Below are positions 1-8,228 of a DNA stretch of 64,000 bases, in pieces (positions within the stretch are counted from its first letter, which is position 1; every line of letters starts with the position of its first letter). This DNA is from Gp7-AA10 sp035636095 (GTDB lineage Bacteria; Acidobacteriota; Thermoanaerobaculia; Gp7-AA8): assembly GCA_035636095.1 (NCBI GenBank), contig DASPZU010000007.1, forward strand, positions 82,792 through 146,791, written 5' to 3'. Made by a program: the position numbers and the translations under genes. Below the pieces are notes generated by a model. It was given only the letters and a program-made list of their open reading frames with translations. It was not told the origin of the DNA and did not search any database.

Positions 1-1364
1 TGAAGTTTCGATTCTTCGTCGGGATTCGTGATGAACGCGACCTCGACCAGCGCTGCCGGCATCGTGGCGCCGACCAGCACTTTGAAGGGCGCCTGCTTCA
101 CCCCGCGATTCTGAACGTGCGTCGCGCGATTCATCTCTTCCTGCACCGCCTGCGCGAAGCGGCTCGACTCGTTGAGATACTCCTGTTGCGCGAGGTCCCA
201 GAGAATCATTTTCAAATCAGCAGTCTCGGCCGCCGACGTCTTGGCCGCGGCATTCTCCACCTCGGCTGCCTTCTTCGCGAGCTCGTCGGAAGCTTCCAGC
301 GAAAGGAAATATGTCTCCGATCCGTGCGCGCCCTTGACGACGGCGGCATTCATGTGAACGGAGAGAAAAAGATCGGCATGATACTGATTCGCAATCGACG
401 TGCGTTGATCGAGCGGCACGAGGCTGTCGTCCGTGCGCGTCAGGATCACGCGCGTCTTGAGCTTGTTCTCGAGATTGTCCGCCAGGCGGCGGCATAGCGC
501 GAGGGTGGCGTCCTTTTCCATCAGCCCGCGAGGACCAACCGCGCCGACTTCTTTTCCGCCGTGACCTGGATCGATCACGATGGTGTGAATGCCTGGCGCC
601 TCGACGGGACGCCTGGGAGTGACAATCGTCGGCAGCATGCCCGGGCCGGCCGCGACTTTGTGAAAGTCGAGGACGATGCGAAAAGGATTCTCGAGTTTGT
701 AGGCATCCGCTCCGACATCGGCCGCCTTCAGGTCGAGCCGCAGATCATTGCCGCTGAAGGTCGCCTTGGAGATGTAGGGATCGTCGTACGACTGGTCCGC
801 AAAGGGTGCGCGAATGGGGGTCTTGAATCGGATGATGTAGGCTGCCTGGTCCTTGATGATCGCGTAGTCGCTTGACGCCGTCAGACTGACGACGACTTTC
901 GAGATTCCCTGAACATTCGCGACCGACAACTGAACGCCGAGGACGGTGTGTTGCGCGGGACGAACCGAGAGGATACGCGCGCCGGGATCCCACGCGACAT
1001 CCATATCGATGGTCCTGCTCAGAAAGCCCTGAAAGAACTGCCACGGAACGTAGGGGCGTCCTGCCACCACCACCGGAGCAACCGGCATCTCGATCAGCTC
1101 GTCGCGAACCACGCCGTATCGGCTGTCCGGACCGAATGCCGCGAGATTGTTGTTGAGAGTCGCCTTGAAGCCGGTGCCATCGGGCGAAACAGTGCCTCCC
1201 AGGGCTGCCACCACGTCATCGGCGGCGAAGAAGGTCAACCCTTCGACGTGCGTGATGGCGACGGAGCGATCGCCGTTCGGCGTGCGGAGCGTCGCCTGAT
1301 TTGGCGCCTGCGCAGAGAGAATCGTGGCGGCAGCGAGAATGAACAGCGGAAGGAACCGCTTCAT
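1..1364 (-). CDS. N-acetylmuramoyl-L-alanine amidase (Amidase_3), 3' end cut by window
   Basis: Periplasmic zinc amidase that cleaves the bond between muramic acid and L-Ala of peptidoglycan during cell separation. Reading down from the ATG at 1364 there are 454 codons without a stop. Order: signal peptide (MKRFLPLFILAAATILSAQA), a copper-amine-oxidase-N-like segment (about 30-130), an AMIN-like beta segment (about 140-240), then Amidase_3 from about residue 268 with IDPGHGG (zinc His), a Glu in LMEKD, LSVHMNA (zinc His) and the catalytic Glu in ALVEVAFITN. Only a short C-terminal tail lies outside the window. The frame has no stop inside the window, so ordinary ORF calling misses it. The family is clear; AmiC-like cell-division use is inferred. 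Confidence 0.9.
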   Translation of the reverse strand, partial: MKRFLPLFILAAATILSAQAPNQATLRTPNGDRSVAITHVEGLTFFAADDVVAALGGTVSPDGTGFKATLNNNLAAFGPDSRYGVVRDELIEMPVAPVVVAGRPYVPWQFFQGFLSRTIDMDVAWDPGARILSVRPAQHTVLGVQLSVANVQGISKVVVSLTASSDYAIIKDQAAYIIRFKTPIRAPFADQSYDDPYISKATFSGNDLRLDLKAADVGADAYKLENPFRIVLDFHKVAAGPGMLPTIVTPRRPVEAPGIHTIVIDPGHGGKEVGAVGPRGLMEKDATLALCRRLADNLENKLKTRVILTRTDDSLVPLDQRTSIANQYHADLFLSVHMNAAVVKGAHGSETYFLSLEASDELAKKAAEVENAAAKTSAAETADLKMILWDLAQQEYLNESSRFAQAVQEEMNRATHVQNRGVKQAPFKVLVGATMPAALVEVAFITNPDEESKL

Positions 1365-1393
1365 AGGAGCTTTCTCTTATTATCGCATGCAGG

Positions 1394-1978
1394 ATGATGA
1401 AGCTCGCCGCGGTCACGCCGATGCTCGTTCTCATCGCGTGCGGTCCGGCGCAACCGGCAGGACAAACGCTGAGCAAGGAGCCGATCAGCGTTCGGGGCTG
1501 GATCGCCGATGTCGAAGCGCCGCCGGACGCGCGATTTCAAACTGCGGAATCCGACGCGCTTCGCCGCATGCAGATTTACCAGTCGGCCAACGTCTGGGTT
1601 GACAACGCGCCGTACGTTTCGGGCGGCGTCGCGGAAAACGGCGCATTCCTTCTTCTCGACGTCCCGCCCGGAAACACCACCATCACATTCACCGCATCCG
1701 GCGCGCCCGCGGCCAAGCTCGTCATGCAGGGTGTGCCCGGCAACGCGGACGTCTTCGTCCCTGCGCTGCTGCTCCGCCGCGACTCGGTCGCGCTGCTCGA
1801 TCCGAAGAGCGTGAAAGTCCGAGTGGCCGCCGGCGTCGATCGCGCAAAGCCTTCGGGAATCACCTGCACGATAGCCGGCGTAGCCGTGCCGGTGATGACA
1901 ACGCCGATCGGCGAGATGGTTGATCGCCACGACTTTCCGAATCGCCCCACAGTCCGCCCGCTGGCCATCGTCAAGTAA
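1394..1978 (+). CDS. Hypothetical lipoprotein
   Basis: A 194-residue protein beginning MMKLAAVTPMLVLIACG. LIAC followed by G is a clear lipobox, so the mature protein should be a lipid-anchored envelope protein starting at Cys16. The remainder is beta-rich, with no domain I recognise; GAFLLLDVPPGNTTITFTA resembles the end of a carboxypeptidase-regulatory-like beta sandwich. Either of two consecutive ATGs (1394, 1397) could be used. A TATTAT box lies about 10 nt upstream. It sits 29 bp from the divergent amidase and 11 bp before the next gene, so it probably heads a two-gene operon. Confidence 0.75.
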   Translation: MMKLAAVTPMLVLIACGPAQPAGQTLSKEPISVRGWIADVEAPPDARFQTAESDALRRMQIYQSANVWVDNAPYVSGGVAENGAFLLLDVPPGNTTITFTASGAPAAKLVMQGVPGNADVFVPALLLRRDSVALLDPKSVKVRVAAGVDRAKPSGITCTIAGVAVPVMTTPIGEMVDRHDFPNRPTVRPLAIVK

Positions 1979-1989
1979 GGAGAAAGAAT

Positions 1990-2463
1990 ATGGAGCGACG
2001 CAATCGCAACCGCGGCAATCTTCCGTCGCGCTTCGCAACCGCTGCAACGCAGTGGACCGGCTCGACCGTCGGATTCATTCTGGCCGCGCTCGTGATCGTG
2101 GTTTGGGCGGCGACCGGTCCGATGTTCCGCTGGTCGGACACATGGCAGCTGGTCATCAATACCAGCACCACCATCGTCACGTTCTTGATGGTCTTCCTCA
2201 TTCAGCGCTCGCAGAACAAAGACTCGCTCGCGATTCAGCTCAAGCTCAACGAGCTCGTCGCGGCGCTGGAGGGAGCGAGCAATCGACTGATCTCGGTCGA
2301 GGACTTGTCGGAACAGGAGCTCCACGTCCTGCACATCCACTTTCAGCGACTGGCCGAGATGGCGCGGCACGAAGAGCACGTCACCGAGTCGCATTCGATC
2401 GAAGAGGCGGAAGCGCGACACGCCTTCAAGCGCGATCGGCGGAAGAAGAAGCCGGCGCGCTAA
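1990..2463 (+). CDS. Low-affinity iron permease family membrane protein
   Basis: 157 residues with two membrane segments (about 27-45 and 53-72) and the family signature DTWQLVINTSTTIVTFLMVF followed by QRSQNKDSLAIQLKLNEL. This matches the bacterial 'low affinity iron permease' family (PF04120), short two-TM proteins named after fungal Fet4. Iron transport itself is not proved for the bacterial members. The C-terminus is a charged, probably helical cytoplasmic tail ending RDRRKKKPAR. A weak GGAGAAAG Shine-Dalgarno precedes the ATG, and the gene follows the lipoprotein closely. Confidence 0.8.
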   Translation: MERRNRNRGNLPSRFATAATQWTGSTVGFILAALVIVVWAATGPMFRWSDTWQLVINTSTTIVTFLMVFLIQRSQNKDSLAIQLKLNELVAALEGASNRLISVEDLSEQELHVLHIHFQRLAEMARHEEHVTESHSIEEAEARHAFKRDRRKKKPAR

Positions 2464-2464
2464 A

Positions 2465-2545
2465 TGTCATCCCGACCCTGAGCGCAGCGAAGGGGAGGGA
2501 TCTCTGCTGACGAGATCCTTCGCCGTCTACGCGGCTCAGGATGAC
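2465..2545. repeat. REP-like palindromic element, family R1 copy 1
   Basis: An 81-bp imperfect palindrome opening TGTCATCCCGACCCTGAG and closing GGCTCAGGATGACG, with an inner hairpin GGATCTC/GAGATCC. An inverted near-copy lies at 44398-44473, and shorter or divergent relatives at 20035-20148 and 58389-58437. It separates the iron-permease gene from the convergent dehydratase and covers the latter's stop codon (2536-2538). It probably acts as a bidirectional terminator or a mobile REP/MITE-like element. Confidence 0.8.
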
Positions 2546-3510
2546 GTGAGAATCAGCTCCGCAAATTTTTTCAGGTCGATGTTCCCGCCCGACACCACCG
2601 CCACGATCGGCCCCTCCCCCGCCCGCCCGCTGAGCGCGGCCGCGACTGCCAGCGCCCCCGCCCCTTCCGCGATCACGCGAGTCTTCTCGGCGACCAGCCG
2701 CATCGCGCGTCGTGTTTCGTCCAGCGACACGACGATGGATCCGTCCACGATGCCCTGCATCCGCTCCCACATGCGCGGAAAAATGCTCTTGCCGCCGGCG
2801 CCGTCGACGAAGGATGCCTGCCAGTTCGCGAACTGTTGCGGCGAATGCTTCTCGAATGAAAGCGCGCCCGGCGCGGCAGTTTCAGGCTCGGCGCCGAGAA
2901 TGCGGACTTTCGGCGCGATCTGACGGATCGCGCTCCCGATGCCGGAGATCAGTCCGCCTCCGCCGATGGCGGCGATCACGGTTTTGACAGTCGGCAGATC
3001 TTCCAGGATCTCGACACCGAGGGTGGCGTTGCCGGCGACGAAGTCGTGATCATCGAATGGATGGATGAAGGTTCCTTCGACGCCCGGAAACTCGCGGACC
3101 TCCATTGCACGCCAGCACGCGTCGAAGGGCGCCTTGACGATGCGCGCGCCGAGGTTGCGCATGCGCTCCAGTTTGGTTTCGGGAGCGGTATCGATTGCCA
3201 CCACCGTGCACGCGATGCCGGCCTCACGTGCCGCATAGGCGACGCCTTGTCCCGCATTCCCGGCGCTGATCGTCCAGACCCCCTTCTTTCGCGCCTCGGG
3301 CGCAAGCATCGCGACGGCGTTGGCCGCGCCTCGAATTTTGAAGGCATTGATCGGTTGCAGGTTCTCGAGCTTCAGCCAGACCTCCGGGGCAGCCGCGTCG
3401 TGTCGCAACTTGATCAGCGGAGTACGGACCGCCAGGTTCTTGATCCGCTCGCGCGCGGCGCGGATCTCATCGAGTGAAACCGGACGAACGGGAGGTGCTG
3501 CCACAGCCAT
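2536..3510 (-). CDS. PLP-dependent threonine/serine dehydratase-like enzyme
   Basis: A 324-residue fold-type II PLP enzyme, likely deaminating L-threonine or L-serine to a 2-oxo acid. The Schiff-base lysine is in INAFKIRGAANAV (usual form S/TFKxRGA) and the phosphate-binding glycine loop is AAIGGGGLISG. There is no C-terminal ACT domain, so this is the short, catabolic or racemase-like type. A longer reading starting at 3702 would overlap the divergent neighbour; the ATG at 3510 is preferred because a TAGAAT box lies 7 nt upstream, fitting the leaderless arrangement seen elsewhere. Hydroxyaspartate ammonia-lyase or serine racemase activity cannot be excluded. Confidence 0.85.
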   Translation of the reverse strand: MAVAAPPVRPVSLDEIRAARERIKNLAVRTPLIKLRHDAAAPEVWLKLENLQPINAFKIRGAANAVAMLAPEARKKGVWTISAGNAGQGVAYAAREAGIACTVVAIDTAPETKLERMRNLGARIVKAPFDACWRAMEVREFPGVEGTFIHPFDDHDFVAGNATLGVEILEDLPTVKTVIAAIGGGGLISGIGSAIRQIAPKVRILGAEPETAAPGALSFEKHSPQQFANWQASFVDGAGGKSIFPRMWERMQGIVDGSIVVSLDETRRAMRLVAEKTRVIAEGAGALAVAAALSGRAGEGPIVAVVSGGNIDLKKFAELILTSS

Positions 3511-3592
3511 GCGGCGAATTCTATCGCGGGCTGATCGATTGCCAGGCTCATCGTCGCGTGCGTCAAGGCCGTGATGCGGCCATAATGGCCGC
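3511..3592. promoter_or_regulatory. Divergent promoter region with two start-proximal -10 boxes
   Basis: On the minus strand TAGAAT (3523-3518) is 7 nt before the dehydratase ATG. On the plus strand CATAAT (3581-3586) is 6 nt before the ATG at 3593. Neither gene has a Shine-Dalgarno, so both transcripts are predicted to be leaderless. Confidence 0.6.
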
Positions 3593-5524
3593 ATGGCGCG
3601 GCGACGACCGAAGCCGCCGCATCGGGCGGCGGCTCTGCCTTCGTCCACAATCGACAAAACGGCGATTGCCATCTCGGCTGCGTTGATCCTCAGCGTGGTC
3701 ATCGTCTACGGCCAGCTCATCTCCCACGACTTCCTCGACTACGACGACAACACCTACGTCACGCAAAACGCGCACGTCTCGACGGGGCTGTCCGCGCAAA
3801 ACATCCAATGGGCCTTCACCGCGTTTCATTCCGCGAACTGGCATCCCATGACGTGGATCTCGCACATGCTCGATGTGCAGATCTTCGGCATGAACGCCGG
3901 ACGTCATCTGATGACGAACCTTGCGCTCCATGCGATCAACTCGGTGCTGCTCTTTCTGTTGCTGCTGCGCGCGACGCGGATGACGTGGCGCAGCGCGATG
4001 GTCGCAGCGCTTTTCGCGCTGCATCCGCTGCATGTCGAATCGGTGGCGTGGGTTTCTGAGCGAAAGGATGTTCTCAGCACATTCTTTTTCATGATCACGC
4101 TGTGGCTTTACGTGCTGTGGGTCGAGAAACACACCCCGAGTCGCTATGCGTTGTTGATCGTTGCGTTCGCGCTCGGCCTGATGTCGAAGCCGATGCTGAT
4201 CACGCTTCCGTTCGTGCTGATGCTTCTCGATTGGTGGCCGCTCAATCGCTTCACAAATATCAGAGGCTTGATCGTCGAGAAGCTGCCGATGTTCGCGCTG
4301 CTCATTCCCTCGGCGATTCTGACGGTGAAAGCGCAGCAGACGGCGCTGGGATCAATCTCGATGTACGAGCGATTCGCAAATGCCGCGCTGTCGTACATCA
4401 TCTATCTGCGGAAGATGGTTTGGCCGAGCGATCTCGCAGTGATCTATCCATTCCCGAGGTCGATTTCTGTGGCCGAGGCGGTCGGTGCGATCACACTTTT
4501 ACTCGCGATCACGATCGTGGCAATCACCTTCGCGCGCCGATGGCGATTTCTACCCGTCGGTTGGTTCTGGTATCTCGGTACATTGGTACCAGTCATCGGC
4601 ATCATGCAGGTCGGCCGCCAATCGATGGCCGATCGCTATGCGTACATTCCGCTGATCGGAATCTTCATCGCGATCGTCTGGCTGGCCAGCGAGATCAAAT
4701 TCGCGGGGGTGGCAGCCGCAATCGCGCTGGTCGGCTGCAGCGCCGCCTCATACGCACAGATCGCAAATTGGAAAAACAGTGTGACGCTTTCGCAACACGC
4801 GCTGCGCGTCACACGCAACAACGCCGTCGCTGAGGCGATCCTTGGGGTCGCTCTCGCGAAACGCGGCGAGCGCGCGGCGGCCGAACAGCATCTTCAGGTG
4901 GCGATCAGAATCAATCCCGAAAATGACGAAGCGCTCCGCGCGTTAGGCCGACTAAAACTCGCATCGGGGCATCCGGAAGAGGCGATTCCGCTTCTCGAGA
5001 AAGCGAGCAAGCTCAAACCCGACGCGCCCACGCGCGCCGCCCTGGCCGCCGCCCGAGGGGACAACGCCGCGGCCGTTACGCTGTATAAGCAGACGATCGC
5101 CGAAGGCGAAGAGGCCGTAGACGCGCACAACGATTTTGCGGCGCTGCTGGCGAGGATGGGACGCGATCAGGAAGCGCTCGCGCATTACGAGGAAGCGCTC
5201 CGCCTCATGCCCAACCACTACGATGCCCGCATGAACCTCGGCGCCCTTCTCAGCCGGATGGGACGCGATGGTGAGGCCATCGACCAATTCGAAGCCGCCG
5301 CGATGACGCGGCCCGAATCATCGGAGCCGCACGTCTATCTCGCATTGGTTTACGCAAACCGCGGGCAACTCGCCGCCGCCATCAACGAAGTGAATAACGC
5401 GATGGCTGTCGATCCGGTCGGCAGCAATCGCGAATTCACGAATGCTGTGCGCATTCCCTTCAAAGAATCGAATCTCCGCGACTATCTCACCTTCTTGCAG
5501 CAAAAAGCAGCAGGTCGAGGCTGA
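3593..5524 (+). CDS. TMTC-like polytopic glycosyltransferase with C-terminal TPR repeats
   Basis: A 643-residue inner-membrane protein. The N-terminal 390 residues hold about nine or ten hydrophobic helices and signatures of bacterial relatives of O-mannosyltransferase TMTC: DFLDYDDNTYVTQN (the acidic pair of the first GT-C loop), NWHPMTWISHMLD, and HPLHVESVAWVSERKDVLS. From about 400 to 630 there are about six tetratricopeptide repeats (for example YEEALRLMPNHYDARMNLGA). By family, it probably transfers sugar from a polyprenyl-phosphate donor to exported proteins; the substrate is unknown. The 3' end overlaps the convergent rlmA-like gene by 38 bp. Confidence 0.85.
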   Translation: MARRRPKPPHRAAALPSSTIDKTAIAISAALILSVVIVYGQLISHDFLDYDDNTYVTQNAHVSTGLSAQNIQWAFTAFHSANWHPMTWISHMLDVQIFGMNAGRHLMTNLALHAINSVLLFLLLLRATRMTWRSAMVAALFALHPLHVESVAWVSERKDVLSTFFFMITLWLYVLWVEKHTPSRYALLIVAFALGLMSKPMLITLPFVLMLLDWWPLNRFTNIRGLIVEKLPMFALLIPSAILTVKAQQTALGSISMYERFANAALSYIIYLRKMVWPSDLAVIYPFPRSISVAEAVGAITLLLAITIVAITFARRWRFLPVGWFWYLGTLVPVIGIMQVGRQSMADRYAYIPLIGIFIAIVWLASEIKFAGVAAAIALVGCSAASYAQIANWKNSVTLSQHALRVTRNNAVAEAILGVALAKRGERAAAEQHLQVAIRINPENDEALRALGRLKLASGHPEEAIPLLEKASKLKPDAPTRAALAAARGDNAAAVTLYKQTIAEGEEAVDAHNDFAALLARMGRDQEALAHYEEALRLMPNHYDARMNLGALLSRMGRDGEAIDQFEAAAMTRPESSEPHVYLALVYANRGQLAAAINEVNNAMAVDPVGSNREFTNAVRIPFKESNLRDYLTFLQQKAAGRG

Positions 5525-6233
5525 GAGTGACTCGCTGCGGACGTGCGTCTCGCGGTCGATACGTCGCGCGCAGGATGTCGTTGGCATCCTGCGCGTTCAA
5601 TTCCACGATCGTCGTGGCGCGATCGCGTTTCATCAATTCGAAATCCGCGAAGGTTTCGATCGTTCGCGGAACGCGATCGCGCCCCCGTCCGCGCAATTCG
5701 ATCAGATCGTCGGGCGCAGCGACTGCCACCAGAAGGCATCCGTCATCGCGAAGCACGCGGCCGAATTCGCTCGCGTGCATGCGCCCGGTGATGGAGAGGA
5801 CGACATCGAAGGCAGCTTCGGCGTAAGGAATGAAGCGATCGGCATTCGCGACCACCCACTGGCAATGCGGATAGCGCCGCGCGGCGAGATCGATCGCGAC
5901 CGTCGAAATGTCGACGCCGCAACCCCGCCCGAGAGACCCGAGGTAGTACCCTTCGCCACAACCGGCATCGAGGATCTCTCCTTGACCCGGCAACATCGCG
6001 CCAATCTTGTCGAGCAGCGGCGCCGCGTGACCGCGATCGAGAAACCGTCTGCGCGCCGCCACCGCCCCGACGGAATCGCCGGGCCTTTTCGATCGTCGCT
6101 CCTGTGGCTGCAGCAGATTGATGTAGCCGCTGCGCGCGATGTCGAACGCATGGCCGCGCGGACAAACGACCCGGTGCTCTTCGCGCGTCAGCGGCAGATG
6201 GCAGGAGCGAACAGTGCACAAAAGCTGTGGCAC
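5487..6233 (-). CDS. rlmA: RlmA-type 23S rRNA (guanine-N1)-methyltransferase
   Basis: 248 residues with an N-terminal zinc ribbon (C6 and C11 in LLCTVRSC, then VVCPRGHAFD), followed by the family-typical SGYINLLQPQ and a Rossmann SAM site EILDAGCGEGYYLG. RlmA enzymes methylate N1 of a guanine in helix 35 of 23S rRNA. Translation begins at a GTG (6233), 19 bp from the divergent channel gene. Confidence in the family is high; whether the target is G745 or G748 cannot be read from the sequence. Confidence 0.85.
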   Translation of the reverse strand: MPQLLCTVRSCHLPLTREEHRVVCPRGHAFDIARSGYINLLQPQERRSKRPGDSVGAVAARRRFLDRGHAAPLLDKIGAMLPGQGEILDAGCGEGYYLGSLGRGCGVDISTVAIDLAARRYPHCQWVVANADRFIPYAEAAFDVVLSITGRMHASEFGRVLRDDGCLLVAVAAPDDLIELRGRGRDRVPRTIETFADFELMKRDRATTIVELNAQDANDILRATYRPRDARPQRVTLSLDLLLFAARR

Positions 6234-6252
6234 GCGGGCCTACAATCATCGC
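6234..6252. promoter_or_regulatory. 19-bp divergent promoter between rlmA and the K+ channel gene
   Basis: TACAAT at 6241-6246 sits exactly 6 nt before the channel ATG at 6253. The opposite strand offers only a weak TGTAGG 5 nt before the rlmA GTG. With 19 bp between start codons, the -35 elements must lie inside the opposite coding sequences. Confidence 0.6.
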
Positions 6253-7860
6253 ATGCACCGTTCGCAACGACGGCTCATCGCGCTCGCGATCGGACTGACT
6301 GCGTTCGTGATCGGCTCGGCGCTGCTCTATCAGGTCGGCATGGCGCGCCTGGAAGGAAAACCGCGAACGTTCTGGGAAGCGATCGAGTGGGCCGCCGAGA
6401 CGCTCAGCACCACCGGCTACGGCTACGACAGCCACTGGAATCATCCCGCCATGGTGATCCTGGTGGTGGCCGTCGAATTCGTGGGCGTCTTCCTCTTTTT
6501 CCTGATTGTTCCGATTTTCATGATCCCGTTTCTGGAAGAGCGTTTCGAAGAAAAACTGCCCCGCGAGGCCGGCAACATCGCGAACCACATCATCATCTAT
6601 CGATTCGGTCCGGCGGTCGAAACGCTGTTGCAGCGATTGAAACATGATGCCGTTCCGTCGCTGGTCGTCGAAACCGACGAAGCGGCCGCACGGGCCGTGC
6701 TCGAGCAGCAACAGCGCGTCGTCTTCACGCGTGCCGAGGAGGATGCCCTCGACGCGGGTAGGCTGCGTCATGCCAAAGCGCTCGTCGCGAACGGGCGCGA
6801 CGAGGAAAATGCCGCCATCGTTCTTCGCGCACGGCAGATGGGATTCCGCGGCGAGATCTTCGCGTTCGTGGAAGAGCCGGCACATCGCCGGCCGATTGAG
6901 CTCGCCGGCGCGACCTCCGCTTACACGCCGCGACACATCATCGCGGCCGCACTGGCGGCCCACGCCAGCGATCGCATCAGCCCGCGCGTTCCGGGCGCTG
7001 ACGCCATCGACGGCCTGGAACGGCGCGAGGTCCGCATTGCACTGTCGAATCCGATGGCCGGCAAGACCCTGGCCGAGGCAGAAATCGGAGTGCGCAGCGG
7101 GGCGGTGGTGGTGGGAATGTGGTCGCGCAATCGATTGCATGCGAACTGTAACGGCGCGTCGCGCATCGAAGGCGGCTCCTTGCTGGAGCTGGTCGGCGAT
7201 CGCGAGAGCCTCGATCGCGCCGCAACTCTCTTCGGAAGTCCGTATCTGCGCACGACCGGTCCGTACATCATCGCTGGATTCGGCGAAGTCGGCCGAAAAG
7301 TCCACGAGCTGCTCACCGATGCCGGCGAAGATGTACGCGTGATCGTGAGACAATCGGTGCCCGGCGTCGATTTCGTCGGCAACGTGCTCGATCCGTCCGT
7401 TCTCGAACGCGCCGGTCTCCGCGAATCGCAAGGCATCGTGCTGGCGCTGAACACCGACGACGCGACCCTCTTTGGAACCGTGATCTGCCGTGACGCCGCC
7501 GCGGACGTGCCGGTGATTGCCCGCGTCAATCACGCCCGCAACATCGAGAATATCTACCGCGCCGGCGCCGACTACGCGCTCTCCATCAGCGACATCTCCG
7601 GCGAAATGCTCTCCGCCCGCCTCCTCGGCCGTGCCGTTCGCACTCGGGAAGAGCATCGCAAGGTCGTGCGCGTGCCGGCCGGCGTTTCGGTCGGAAAAGC
7701 TCTCGCCCAGCTTCCGATCCGACAACACGGCTGCTCGGTCATCGCGATCTATCGGAAGGGATCATTCGTGACGCGGATGGATCCTTCCATGAAAATCGAG
7801 GCCGGCGACGAGGTCTTCATCTGCGGAAACGGCGAGGCTTTGCGCGCGATCGCGCTGTGA
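6253..7860 (+). CDS. Two-TM potassium channel with tandem RCK (TrkA-N/TrkA-C) domains
   Basis: 535 residues. TM1 spans about 8-30, the pore loop carries the filter STTGYGYDS, TM2 spans about 70-92, followed by two cytoplasmic RCK units (NIANHIIIYRFG and TTGPYIIAGFGEVG each begin a Rossmann-like TrkA-N domain; TrkA-C modules follow). The filter reads TTGYG where K+ channels usually have TVGYG. The second RCK glycine loop GFGEVG fits nucleotide binding; the first (YRFGPA) is degenerate. An in-frame extension to 6139 was rejected because TACAAT lies 6 nt before the ATG at 6253. Role: ligand-gated K+ flux across the inner membrane, by family. Confidence 0.85.
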   Translation: MHRSQRRLIALAIGLTAFVIGSALLYQVGMARLEGKPRTFWEAIEWAAETLSTTGYGYDSHWNHPAMVILVVAVEFVGVFLFFLIVPIFMIPFLEERFEEKLPREAGNIANHIIIYRFGPAVETLLQRLKHDAVPSLVVETDEAAARAVLEQQQRVVFTRAEEDALDAGRLRHAKALVANGRDEENAAIVLRARQMGFRGEIFAFVEEPAHRRPIELAGATSAYTPRHIIAAALAAHASDRISPRVPGADAIDGLERREVRIALSNPMAGKTLAEAEIGVRSGAVVVGMWSRNRLHANCNGASRIEGGSLLELVGDRESLDRAATLFGSPYLRTTGPYIIAGFGEVGRKVHELLTDAGEDVRVIVRQSVPGVDFVGNVLDPSVLERAGLRESQGIVLALNTDDATLFGTVICRDAAADVPVIARVNHARNIENIYRAGADYALSISDISGEMLSARLLGRAVRTREEHRKVVRVPAGVSVGKALAQLPIRQHGCSVIAIYRKGSFVTRMDPSMKIEAGDEVFICGNGEALRAIAL

Positions 7861-7890
7861 CGGGCGCGTCAATTGCACAAATGTCCGGGC

Positions 7891-8157
7891 ATGGAGAACC
7901 CGAAAAGCCATCGCCTCATCAAGGGGCTCATTGCTCCGCTGGCGGTATTTGTCGTGGGAAAGTTGCTGGAAAGCCCGCGGGCGAGGGGAGCGCTGCAAGA
8001 AATCGATTCACGTGCCTACGTTCAGAAGCGAAAAGTCGAGCGCTCGATCAAACGCGCGCGCCAAAACGCGGTTTCGAGTCCGGCGTGGCTGGCAGCGGGA
8101 GCGGCGGCGATCGCGGTCGGGATCGGATTGATGGCCAGGGCGGCGCGGGGAAAATAA
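7891..8157 (+). CDS. Small hypothetical protein with two hydrophobic segments
   Basis: 88 residues from ATG 7891 (an in-frame TTG at 7873 would add six). A hydrophobic stretch LIAPLAVFVVGKLLE is followed by a basic, helical middle region (VQKRKVERSIKRARQ) and a second hydrophobic segment, WLAAGAAAIAVGIGLMARAA. This layout suggests a small inner-membrane protein. No family recognised. It lies 30 bp after the K+ channel and could be cotranscribed with it. Confidence 0.55.
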   Translation: MENPKSHRLIKGLIAPLAVFVVGKLLESPRARGALQEIDSRAYVQKRKVERSIKRARQNAVSSPAWLAAGAAAIAVGIGLMARAARGK

Positions 8158-8158
8158 T

Positions 8159-8184
8159 GTGGGACGGCCCTCCGGCCGTCCATG
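8159..8184. repeat. Short perfect hairpin (family R3-like)
   Basis: GGGACGGC, a short loop, then GCCGTCC form a stem directly after the stop of the preceding small ORF. The wording resembles the 'GTCCGTCCCACAT' arm at 49985-50034. It is probably a terminator-type palindrome. Confidence 0.5.
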
Positions 8185-8228
8185 GCAGCGCGTTGGCGTG
8201 CCTTCTCGATCCGGCTGCTTTTGAGCCC

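Noticed and set aside
3510..3702. Longer start (3702) for the threonine-dehydratase-like gene
   Set aside because: It would overlap the divergent TMTC-like gene by over 100 bp and lacks the start-proximal -10 box present before 3510.
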